The notes beneath the pieces were generated by a model, which saw only the letters and a program-made list of their open reading frames with translations, searched no databases and was not told the origin of the DNA. This document shows, in pieces, positions 1 to 9,499 of a stretch of 64,000 bases of DNA. Origin of the DNA: Micrasema longulum (taxonomy: Eukaryota > Arthropoda > Insecta > Trichoptera > Brachycentridae). The stretch is taken from positions 55,352 to 119,351 of the forward strand of contig JAGVSM010001439.1 of the NCBI GenBank assembly GCA_022494885.1, given 5' to 3'. A program made the position numbers and the translations under genes. Position 1 is the first letter of the stretch, and each line of letters begins with the position of its first letter.

Positions 1-348
1 GGAGGTTTCTCTTTATCGTTCATTTAAAAACAAAAGAAAAGTACGAAATAAGGTATAAAAACCAAAAATAAATTTTGGCTACACATATGAAAAAATAATT
101 GTTACCTTGATTGTTGTTTCGAGACAGAGAACGAAAACAAACACAAACTACTGAAAACACTCAATAATAGATAAAATAATATGTACACTGCTGTTTTTTT
201 AACCAAATTAATGAGTTATTTTGACTTTTTAATGAAAAAACACAATAATTATTATCTAAGACAAACAAAAACGTCCGCCACCACTGTTAGTCATAGACAA
301 TGCGTTTTAAATATTGATTTCTGGCAAACGGTTTTTGAACGCTTCGTG

Positions 349-373
349 ATTGGTTGTCGTGTTTATGACGTCA
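349..373 (+). promoter_or_regulatory. CCAAT-type box and CRE upstream of a first exon
   Basis: An inverted CCAAT box (ATTGG, 349-353) is followed by a perfect palindromic cAMP-response element (TGACGTCA, 366-373), 70 to 95 bases upstream of the ATG at 444. This spacing is typical of a proximal promoter. The motifs are seen directly; promoter function is inferred. Confidence 0.4.
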
Positions 374-443
374 TTTATCTTGTTCGACAACGCTGTCATT
401 TATTCCCGCCTAATTTTCGTTAGTATTTGAATCTAACGAAATT

Positions 444-1064
444 ATGGAAGATAATTTTATTAAAGGACAATCGGATAATATTCCTCATGTAAATGAATCC
501 ATGCTCATGTTGTTTTTTGCCGAAAATACGAACTTTTTTAGTGCCGAAGTAAGGGGAGCGAAAATTGACAGGTGAGTTTCAAAAATGTTTTATTATAATA
601 TATTATTTTCTCTTGTTGTAAGTAAAACTGTCACCTTTCTTTGATATTAAGTTTTTAGCTCGTTAAAGTCATATTTAATATACAGCAGTGATACAACTTA
701 TCACCCGAAATGGCATAAATATACTTAGATACTAATTTTGCCATACATAACCTCCTTTGTTCTGTTATCAGTATTTTAAAGAACTATGTTTTTAGTTTTC
801 AATAAACACTTTTGAAATAGAGTACTAACTGTTTTATTACTGATAATTTATTGTCTTTAAAACTATAACTAAGCACGGTAAGTAAAAAATTGTAAATCCA
901 CTATTCATTTGCTGGTCTTCCAGAGCCGAATATGCAGACAAAGCTATTGGATATGTCCATACAAGCAAGTAATCTAATTGAACGGTATATTGATCGCTAC
1001 AAGCTTTACTGTCTTCCTGAAGACTCTGCTTACAGTTGTTTCTGACGATCCAAATTGCATTTGA
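444..1064 (+). pseudogene. 5' exons of a SWIM-zinc-finger-like protein, probably broken
   Basis: Three short exons can be joined. Exon 1 (444-571) begins MEDNFIKGQSDNIPHV and ends at a GTGAGT donor. Exon 2 (924-964) continues in phase with RAEYADKAIGYVHT. Exon 3 starts after TACAG at 1036 and reads IVSDDPNCI, then meets TGA at 1062-1064. From memory, the order 'D(N/D)IP..., AEVRG.K, YGD.AIGYV, C.VK' resembles the N-terminus of a widespread arthropod family carrying a SWIM zinc finger and often a YqaJ-type nuclease domain. The exon 2 donor would be GCAAGT, a GC-AG intron; the alternative is a stop three bases later. No SWIM or nuclease domain follows within the window, so this is a truncated or decaying copy or the first exons of a longer gene. 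The family assignment is by pattern recall only. Confidence 0.4.
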
Positions 1065-1234
1065 TTTATCCAATCTGATTTTTTAAAAAGTTATTAAAAT
1101 ATAAAGGCACGAGTCACACACTTTTTTTCACAGAAGTGTTAAAATATATGTCATGTCATCTGGTAAGCCAAAACAAAGTCGATAATTTATTCATTTTTGT
1201 ACAAAAATCTCGGTTTTTCTCGGTAATCGGGGCC

Positions 1235-1735
1235 CAGGTAACATGCATTCATTCTCCATTATTGGATCCATTGACATTCGGATCGTTTTCTTCGCAGTCT
1301 CAATCCTGGGGATCGGTTTGCAGCAAAGTCCCGCATCTCATCCTCTATTATGTTATGCAGGAGACCCCCACGGCACATAATGTGGCCGATCCATCGGGCT
1401 TACTTCTCTGAGATGGTTTTGATTGGGTGCTTCCCTTCTTCGATTCTGCTGAGAACCTCGTCATTAGCGATGCGGTCTCTCCAGGAAATCCTTAATATTC
1501 TTCTGTAGCACCACATCTTAAAGGCCTCTAGTCTTTTGTTATCTCTTTCGGCAAGACACCATATCTCACAGCCGTACATCAATATGCTCCATACATACGT
1601 CTTGGCAAGCTGCCAGCGAGTTTTAGCTTTATATTTTTGGACTTGAAACGCAAGCCTCGCTCGATGTATGCGGCAGTAGAGTTCTCTTTTTGTTCTACCA
1701 TCCCAGGTGATCCTGCTTCCAAGGTACACAAATTA
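1235..1735 (-). mobile_element. RTE-type LINE, reverse transcriptase C-terminal fragment
   Basis: The minus-strand reading (1729 to 1400) has YLGSRITWDGR, then TYVWSILMYGCEIW and WCYRRILRISW. These are hallmark blocks of the region after the RT palm in RTE/BovB-like elements. A frame-broken continuation toward 1240 still resembles the element's C-terminus (DEMRDFAANR-like). The copy is 5'-truncated and inactive. Confidence 0.8.
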
Positions 1736-1865
1736 AGATCGTAAATCTTATGAATAGTCTTTCGTCATCCATTCATTCTATTGATTTCAACCGCATGTAC
1801 TCCGCTATCATCCTTCCTCTATGTTTCACTTCCATGCATAAGTGTCGGGGCTAAAATTTATTTTA

Positions 1866-2045
1866 GAATGAATATGTTTCTTTTTTGAGTAAACTGGGTG
1901 TTTTGGATTTGTTCCGACGTTTCGGCTACCATTGCAGGAGCCATCTTCAGGGTAAACTGTGTAAATGAAGATGGCTCCTGCAATGGGCCGTCCAATCCTG
2001 TAGCCGACGTCGGAACAAATCCAACACACACTTCACCCAAAAAAT
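1866..2045. repeat. Penelope-like terminal repeat palindrome
   Basis: A sequence at about 1890-1952 recurs in inverted orientation at 1964-2040, separated by about 12 bases. On the minus strand, 1950 to 1916 reads CTGAAGA, a GC-rich stem-loop, then GAAA and CGTC. Related copies lie at 7330-7380, 26310-26375 and 28060-28130, the last next to a GIY-YIG coding fragment. This supports a Penelope-like pseudo-LTR origin. Confidence 0.65.
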
Positions 2046-2504
2046 AAACATATTGATTAACAATGACCGTGAAAACCTTCGCATCTATTTTAGAATGGTT
2101 AATAAAACGCAAGTAATTATGTAACAACATATTTATTCAGTTTTAAAAGTCTCTTAAAAACTAAACATCACAAATGTATTAAAATAACCTTAAAAATAAT
2201 AACAGACGGGATAATCACAGCACAGTAAATACATCTGTGGATTATTTACAATGAACAGATTCTTGAAAAAGAGAAGAAAATAATAGATGCTCCTGCAAAA
2301 CAGCAGCAAGTACTGAAAATAGAACATTGTGATCACAAAACAATTTGATGTTGCAAGTGCTTTTAGTTATTTTATGTTTTTCTACTATTTTTCGACAGAA
2401 TCTACAAACGGCTAAGTATTCCAACCTAGAACTTTCTTACGGTGGTTTTGTCAAAGGAAACCAATCTCTTTAGCCGACGAAACAATGAATAGATGCAGTT
2501 TTAA

Positions 2505-2585
2505 CAATATTTTGAATATGTCCAAATGTTTGTAGACAAGACTGGATCTCACATCCTTTTCGGAGAAGGGGATTAATTTGTTTTA
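2505..2585 (+). repeat. Terminal fragment of the foldback MITE family
   Basis: It begins CAATATTTTGAATATG and runs through TCCAAATGTTTGTAGACAAG and an ACTGGAT block. This matches the terminus of the family whose complete copy is at 52686-53114. Only one end is present. Confidence 0.6.
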
Positions 2586-3220
2586 TATAAAGAGCATAAA
2601 TTTAATATAATACATACAAAACATATATTACATATAAACATACAAAATGCAAAAGATAACAAAAAAAAAAAATTGTATAACCATACAAGCGAGTAATCAA
2701 ATTTTTTAAAGCCGTGATATAGACCGAAAGTACCGCTGTGCCAAATCCATCAATTCTATCATTTCTTTTATAAAAATAATTATTGTGAACGCGTCTCTCT
2801 TTAAAAAATACCGTTCGATTTATTAGTCAGCAACAAGGACCCGAATTGCGCCTTTCGCAAGGGTTGTTGAAGCTATGTAATAAAAGTCCGTCCGCTCAGG
2901 CAATCGGGAGCCTATTGTTCTTGCCGAGAAGGTACCCTCAAGAACCGGCCACATGTCAATATTTGTGAAGCTCAGGACACTTTTAAAAAACGCAAATAAT
3001 AATAGTTTAAAATCCATGAAATCCAAATCACTTTATTTCCATGAACAACATATTTATATTTTACAATTGTTATGAAAATTATAACGGCAACCAGGACACC
3101 GTTTCCCCGTAAAAGTAGGCAGAGAGGATGGAACGCCACGTCACTCTATCTCTGCATATAGATTTCGCGCTTCCTCTACCTTCACACATATTCTCGTGCA
3201 CGCTCGCCGATTATTCCGAT

Positions 3221-4202
3221 TGTTATCATAAGTTAAGATAAGACTAGGTTAATTTTATATTTAAGTTTAGTAGAATAAGTTAGATTTTAAGAACATCATT
3301 TGGCGGGAAAGAAGGAATTTGGCGGGAAAGAAAGACCACCCCAACCGAAGCGTGCGCCCGCCAATCAGAGCGACGAGACCAACCGGTAAGGGGGGACGTC
3401 TAAAAGATGATAAAAACCGTGACGCCCGCTTCTCTGACTCTCTTCTACGGGATCTCTCTCTCCTCCGGACCCGCTTCCCGAGGACTCACTCTCTTCGCCG
3501 AACTGTATCTCCGGACTCTCTTCTCCTGCCTCAGTTGTCTTCGAGGGTCACGGGCGGGTGCCTTGCCATCCCCGTGGCCCAGTCAGCAGCCCAGGAGAGA
3601 AGCCACCGCGCTGGCTAACCAGCCCTGACGCCGCAGCCCCAACGCTGCCGCCTACAACGCAACCCACGCGCTCACGTCGCCGCACCACGGTGACATAGCC
3701 CACGCGCCTACGCCGCTGCCCTCATGACGAACCGCCGACGTCGTGCGTCCCTCCACACACCCGACGTCACTTCTCATGCCCCGCCATGGGACAAGAAGCC
3801 ACGCCGCCGCTCATGACGAGCCGTCCTCGCGGCACACCTCACCGCAGCTGGACGCCGCCGTCCCAGCTACCCCTGTCGCCGCAGCCAGATGCTGCCTCCC
3901 CCTACGATGCACCACGCCGCCGCCCCCATCGCGTCCTGTGCCCACGCCGCACGCCAAGGACCCACGCCGCCTTCGCGTCACCACGCCGCGCGCCGCTTCA
4001 GGGCGTAAGGTTAATTTTAAGTTTATTGTTTAAGTAGGTTAAGGCTAATTCTAAGGTAGGTTAGGTACTGTTTATAATTTATTTTGAATACATTTTATTT
4101 CCGCACTTATCTTTATTCTCCTCTTACCCCTCCACATTGATATAATTAAATTGAATGCAACTTAATCTAATTGTTATTCTGTACGAATAACTGGCGCCCG
4201 AC
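3221..4202 (+). mobile_element. GC-rich LTR with primer-binding-like site (solo or truncated LTR element)
   Basis: The stretch starts TGTTATCATAAG and has a repeated TTGGCGGGAAAGAA block at 3300-3335, a GC-rich body with many CCACGCCGCC-like motifs, and an AT-rich end. It is followed by TGGCGCCCGAC (4192-4202), which looks like a retroelement tRNA primer-binding site. No gag-pol follows, so it is a solo or broken 5' LTR. The several overlapping open frames at 3319-4037 are explained by GC content and are not called genes. The start is a best guess; no second LTR was seen in the window. Confidence 0.5.
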
Positions 4203-4209
4203 AAAACCA

Positions 4210-5230
4210 AACATCTCTCACTCTCTTACTTAATGATGTTTTTTTTAACTCTAATTTTTATTTAATTTTATATATTTTTAATTTTAATTACTTTTTCGAG
4301 GTTGTCAACCGTTTTTATCAGATCAAGTATTATTTTTATATGACCTGCCGAAGTGACTTTAGACTCGAGTCATGCAATCAGATCAATTAAATAAACTTTG
4401 GTAATTTGCTATCCTCAAAATGCCAATTATAATTATAAAAGGCATATAATTAATAATAAGGATTTTTGAGGGCATTTAGAGAAAGAATGTGAAAAAAAAT
4501 TCTCGCTGGTTATGCAGCACAGTCGTGATTACGATGGCATTCTTACTTTAAAACTCATACATTTGTGGGGAGCATCGAACTCTGGTCAACGACACGCCAC
4601 AGCACGTGTAAGTGAAATCGATACACGCAACACTAGCCTCGATCCAGGCGGGTAGCACTGACCTGAGTGCCGATAACGCAAATTCGATTGTTCGTCAGTC
4701 CATCGCCCTGGAGGACATTACCTTCCCTCCGTCGTAGTGGGAGGCCAGGGAACAAAGGAATCCAGCCTATAAAAGGAGCACCCGTTTCATGAACCACTAC
4801 AAATCTCTTCAGTACTCTCTTACGGACATTACTATGTCTGGTTGCAATCTTGCTATAAAATGGCACGATAAACAGAGGCAAAGAGGACTGGAAAACAAAG
4901 ACCCCAAAATTAAAACCGTCATGCGTGATAAATTATAATTAGCATATGGGTTTAGTTTAGTTTAGGGATTGATCCAATATGCTTATCACATTCAATAATG
5001 CGTGCGAAAAACCATAAAATGGTATAAAAAAAAAAAGCATTTTGGACAGTCGATGTGAAGGTTTTAAATGTGCATGGAATGTACGCAAAAAGTATTGCAA
5101 ATTTTGAATTTCCGCAGGTTACTTATATTCATTTTTTTTGTGGCGTTATGTTAGCACTCGTGTCTCTAACTTATACCGACAAGTTCGGCCACTTTGAATG
5201 TTCAGTTAATTTTTGACAGCCGCTTTGCTC
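4210..5230. other. Repeat-like DNA without a recognised gene
   Basis: AT-rich DNA containing one more GC-balanced block (4560-4880) with an 82-codon minus-strand frame. I recognise no domain in that frame. The block may be an unclassified repeat. No RNA gene or splice-supported exon was seen. Confidence 0.4.
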
Positions 5231-5273
5231 GCACGTGTTTTGGTATGTCTTCTATTTTTGCCTATTCCAAAAA

Positions 5274-5775
5274 ATGGATCAAAGAATCTGTATCAAATTT
5301 TGTGTGAAAAACGAAATTGAGCGCGCGGACACATTCCGACTGTTGACTGCGGCATATGGTGAAGCTACCTTGGCCCGAAGCAACGTTTATCGGTGGTACA
5401 AAATGTTCTCAGAGGGCCGAGAAGATGTGAACAACGAAGAGCGTGCCCGACGCCCGAGCACGTCAACAACAGACGAAAAAATTGAAGTGAAGATAATAGT
5501 ATTGGCCAATCGTTGGATCACCATTAGAGAAGTTGCTGAGGTCCTAAACATATCGATTGGCTCGTGCCATTCGATTTTTACCAACGATTTGGGCATGAGA
5601 CGGGTCGCCGCGAAATTCGTACCAAAATTACTTAATTTTTACCAAAAACAGCATCGCAAAAATTTTTGGCCAAAAACAACACACTAATAACGCCGCAGCC
5701 ACCGTACTCCCAAGATCTGGCCCCTCGTGACTTTTTCTTGTTCCCTAAACTGCAACAAGAGGATCTAAAAATATA
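5274..5775 (+). pseudogene. mariner transposase, internally deleted copy
   Basis: The reading from 5274 starts MDQRICIKFCVKNE and shows the mariner N-terminal helix-turn-helix region (NVYRWYKMFSEGRED, GRRPST-like ARRPSTST) and a second helix-turn-helix (ITIREVAEVLNIS). It reaches about residue 130. The frame then passes through an internal deletion, and at 5698-5752 the transposase tail PPYSQDLAPRDFFLFPKL appears, the motif around the third catalytic aspartate. Most of the catalytic core is missing, so the copy cannot encode active transposase. Normal mariner proteins are about 345 residues. Confidence 0.88.
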
Positions 5776-5844
5776 AAAAAAAAAAAAATATATATATAAA
5801 AAAAAAATATATAAAATATAAGACTGGAAAAAAAATCAAAAGCA

Positions 5845-6165
5845 ATGTCCCAGAACTGCCTTATGTACAAGGGAATAAAACTATTTGAAGAAATGACAGA
5901 AAGCATAAAAAATGAAATTAATGTAAATATATTTAAAATTAAATGTAAAAAGTATATATGTGAAAAATATTAGGTAGTATATAGTGTAAATAGTGAATAT
6001 AATTAATGAAAATGTACATATGAAACAGTTAATATTATAAATTAGGATACTAAGTGTATATTAGTGATAAATAATGTTAGAATAAGTATAGATGTAAATA
6101 TTGTGTTGTAAATATATATTAGACTATGTAAATACATAGAACTAAATAAATAATAAAAAAAAAAA
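5845..6165 (+). mobile_element. LINE 3' end, fragment
   Basis: A short frame (SQNCLMYKGIKLFEEM...IFKIKCKKYI, stop near 5972) resembles the C-terminal tails on the minus strand at 61485-61805 (SQNSLYKGLKMYNELP) and 59699-60004 (SQNSILFKAIKKYYEM). An AT-rich 3' UTR and an A-rich tail end near 6165. It is 5'-truncated and sits directly after the mariner remnant. Confidence 0.55.
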
Positions 6166-6364
6166 TTAAAAAAAACTGAAGAGGCCCATGAAAGGACAAC
6201 GCTACGATTGAGGAGATAATTTTTCTGTCATTTGTCTATGGAAAAACTTTTTATCTAAGCTCGAAAGAGCTGTCAGAGCAGCAGTTGACAGAAATGTCAA
6301 ATACGAACGGTGCGCATTCGCATTGAATGAAAAAATACATCAAATGCAAATAGTCGACATATGT

Positions 6365-6835
6365 CGATAACTTATATAGCGCCATTTTCATAATATAATA
6401 CCTCAAGGGCGCTTTACAAAATGATTATATAAATTTAATTTAAACTTTTTAATTTAAGAAAAATAATGTACTTTGTCACCTCATGCTAAGGATTTATTCA
6501 AATTCAAAGGTTTTAAGTTTTATCCGAAACATCACTTCACTCTTACAGTTTTGCACCTCTGCTGGGAGAGCATTCCATGCTGTAGGGTCTGCGACCACAA
6601 ATTGAAACTGCGCGTTCGCCGAATTTATAATAACTTTTCCTTTCGACATAGATGTAGCTGATTTAAGCGTAAGACGTCTGTCAGCTAGTTCATCTGTAAT
6701 GCAGAATTCCCTTAGATATTCCGGAGCAGAGTTGTGCCGTGACTTATACATAAGCCAACAGAGTTTGTATTCCACCCTCTGTGGAATAATTAAAATTCCC
6801 GAAATAGTGGACCTCATCTCTCCTTAAACATGGAA
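6365..6835 (-). mobile_element. L2/CR1-type LINE 3' fragment (copy 1)
   Basis: The minus frame 6817-6494 contains RVEYKLCWLMYKSRHNSAPEYL, then DRRLTLKSA, ADPTAWNALPAEV and FRIKLKTF. These are the typical C-terminal blocks of L2/CR1 polyproteins. At 6370-6415 lies the family's 3' tail (GGCGCT...TATATAAGTTATC on the minus strand), shared with copies at 15243, 39340, 43560, 51205 and 57960. Confidence 0.85.
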
Positions 6836-7025
6836 ACAAGAGTTTTACAGTTTACGGACGATCTTTGCCCGAGAAAAGGCTTTGCGCTTTCTTCATAGAC
6901 TAGGTAACTTCGTTTCTTTCATTTACTAGGGCTGCAAAAACTATTAAAAACGGCATCCGGGCCAAGCCAGGTTTTTCAGAATTTTAACACGCAGGGCTAA
7001 AAAGGTTACATCAGCGATGAGTGTG

Positions 7026-7073
7026 GAATCCAGCCGGTGTCTACAAACATTTAGGTATACTAAAATATTGTTG
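7026..7073 (-). repeat. Terminal fragment of the foldback MITE family
   Basis: CCAGCCGGTGTCTACAAACA followed by TTTAGG...AAAATATTGTTG matches the right terminus of the element at 52686-53114. Confidence 0.5.
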
Positions 7074-7140
7074 AAATGTATAAAATTAAATACTGTATTA
7101 TAATAATATCATATTGATAGTTAACAGGGAAAAAGCACAA

Positions 7141-8070
7141 GAATTTTTTTTACAATTTTAAAATATCAAGTCTATGAAACACTGTCGAGTAAAAAAAAAT
7201 TTTTTTTGGTAGTTATTAGTAGCATAAAAAGTATTTTTGAATTGATAATTTTTAATTCCTGCAAAAACGGTCCATTGCATCGGCCATGCCTTTAATATGT
7301 CACGATTCTGTTAAATTTTTAATTTTGTTATTGGATTCGTTCCGACATTTCAACTACTTTTGCAGGAGCCATCTTCACAGTTTACATCAACACAGTCTAC
7401 CATTGCAGGAGCCACAATCAGAGCCATCATCAGTGACTGAAAAAACCAACACACCTATTAAATAGAACATCGTCGTGAAGCTTGATGTCAAAACGAGGAA
7501 CTTCAGCCCTACGGGAAATTGGATACAAAAAATGTTTTCTTACGCGGGGTAAAAATTAGAGCATTAAATTGTACGGCAAAGTTTCTTGAAAATGTACAGA
7601 AAAAAAAATAAAAAATATTTTGATAAAAACGCACTACTTTAAATGACGTCACTGGTTCATGTGAATCAACCTATGATCTGAGAGCTATGGAAGATTTCCG
7701 GTCTGCTTGTCGCTTCTGGACCAATGGGAAGAACTGAATGAGAAAGAAGCGGAAATGAACCTCTGACGTCACACGTGGAGTTATTTCAGAAATACAAAAC
7801 TTTAAAAAATCGTAGCGCCGATAATACGATATGTAAAAATTTAAAAAAAAAAAAAATTTACTTAGTTTAACAGTCTATTAACAAATAAAAAATTGGAAAA
7901 AAACCACTGAACTTCCTCATTGTCATGGCCGAACATGTCGCGTTTTGTTTGAGACATATTTTTTAACAATTCGATTTTAAAAGTTATATATGAAAACATT
8001 TCTCCACAATATCCATATTGATTTCGAAAATGCAATTAATTTTTTTTAATTTCTCATATATATTTTTATT
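7141..8070. repeat. MITE B copy split by later insertions
   Basis: The left part (7141-7320, with TATGAAACACTGTC and TTCCTGCAAAAACGGTC) and right part (7915-8070, with GAACATGTCGCGTTT and ACAATATCCATATTGATTT) are contiguous, in the same order, in the uninterrupted copy at 33810-34150. Here they are separated by a Penelope-like terminal fragment (about 7330-7450) and MITE A (7493-7925). Confidence 0.6.
7493..7925 (+). repeat. MITE A (copy 1)
   Basis: It begins GAGGAACTTCAGCCCTACGG and ends CCACTGAACTTCCTC, which gives short imperfect terminal inverted repeats. Related copies lie at 16336-16655 and, inverted, at 58490-58865. There is no coding capacity. An internal TGACGTCA is present near 7644. 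Confidence 0.6.
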
Positions 8071-8071
8071 G

Positions 8072-8476
8072 GATTTAACTCCCTGGGAAGCTATTTATAT
8101 CAACAGAGATGAAGAACATTTTAGAGAAGGTAATATAGAAGTCTAGGCATCTACAGGGCTTATGACCCTGTCATCGGCTGGTTTTAGTGGCCACTTTACA
8201 CACTGTGTAACATTCACCATTCTGCCCATATTTGAACATCTATATTCCTTAAATTCTTTCGTCTGTTGATATTTGTGAAGTTAAAGAGCTGAAACTTTAT
8301 TTATGCGGGTGAGATTCATCTAATTGAATTATTTCACCTACATACTAGAGAATGTCTGAAAAATTTAAACCAGCCACTTAAACCAGCCAATGACAGGTCA
8401 TAAGTCCTGTAGATGCCTAGACTTTTATATTACCTTCTCTAAAATGTTCTTCATCTCTGTTGTAATATGTTAATCT
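8072..8476. repeat. Foldback MITE (copy with long arms)
   Basis: The left arm (8072-8235) carries AAGTCTAGGCATCTACAGGG and the TTACACACTGTGTAACATTC block. The right arm (8375-8476) is its inverted counterpart. The middle contains GTGAAGTTAAAGAGCTGAAA and a GAGATTCATC motif, found also at 52555-52620 and 19095-19150. It is non-coding. Confidence 0.65.
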
Positions 8477-8499
8477 ATATATATAAATGTAAAAATCAG

Positions 8500-8600
8500 T
8501 AAATGCAGGTACGTGTAAGATACAAATATGTGTTTTTTGTAGGCAGCTAAAAAATGCTGATTATCAAGTTACCTATAATCTTTAAAATATAACTCGATAA
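8500..8600 (+). repeat. Half copy of MITE family C
   Basis: AGATACAAATATGTGTTTT and AAAATGCTGATTATCAAGTTACC match the right half of the complete element at 41062-41310. Confidence 0.5.
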
Positions 8601-9499
8601 AAATGACAGCTGCCAAACTAATGTCACTAGTGATGGGAAATTACTGATCACTGATCATGTATCAGTTTTTTCATGCAAACATGAAACTCTGTTTCTGAAA
8701 ATTAATATAAAAACAAGCCTATTATAGTATGTTTAAGACAATTTTTCACCAAAAAATAAGACCTTTATACTTTTTTTATGAACAATTATATTTTTATTCG
8801 ATCGATTTACATTGATCAATTTGTCCCATCTCTAACATTTTTGCAAAATGATGTAACCTTGTAAGAACGTCGTTAATAATTAGGTTTGGTTAACTTTTTT
8901 TTAGTTTTAAAACTGATTTTATATAATTATGTTGATTTATATGCCAAGCATTGTATTAAAAAAATTAATTAACATGCCAGATTCTTATGATTTTTTGTGT
9001 GTCAATATAAATCACTCCTTAGATGTCACTACAAAGTTATATCGTCACTTTTGCTGACAACTGTTATTCTAATCAAGCTTTATATTAAGGACTATAGTTG
9101 TGATATTTACCCCACAGTAGGAGCCCATTGCGGGTGAAGTGAATCAACTGACAAAATGCTCAAACTTTTGTATTCAAAGTTTCAACTCCGGGAGCTTATA
9201 CAATTTTTTTTTACTGGTCTATTTTGATAATTCAAGTTTTTGAATTATACTGATCAGAATAGTAATATAAGCAATAATTTTACTTCACCTTCAAAATATC
9301 TGTTGGATGACTTCACCAGCAATGGGCGCTAATATTGTCAATTGGAGTTGGCTGCTTTTGCAATCTACCGACGTTTCAAAATCTGTTTGTTTGAGCCATT
9401 TCACAGGAAGTTAACAAACTACCTGTTGACAGATTTAAGATCTAGTACGAACGATCACAATCCATTTTGGGGGGATCAATGCGTCTCGTGTCCTCACCG

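Noticed and set aside
3319..4037. Four overlapping open frames of 73-99 codons
   Set aside because: All lie in the GC-rich LTR body, in several frames, with proline/arginine/histidine-rich low-complexity products and no domain.
4633..4881. 82-codon minus frame
   Set aside because: No motif recognised and no start or splice context. Probably part of an unclassified repeat.
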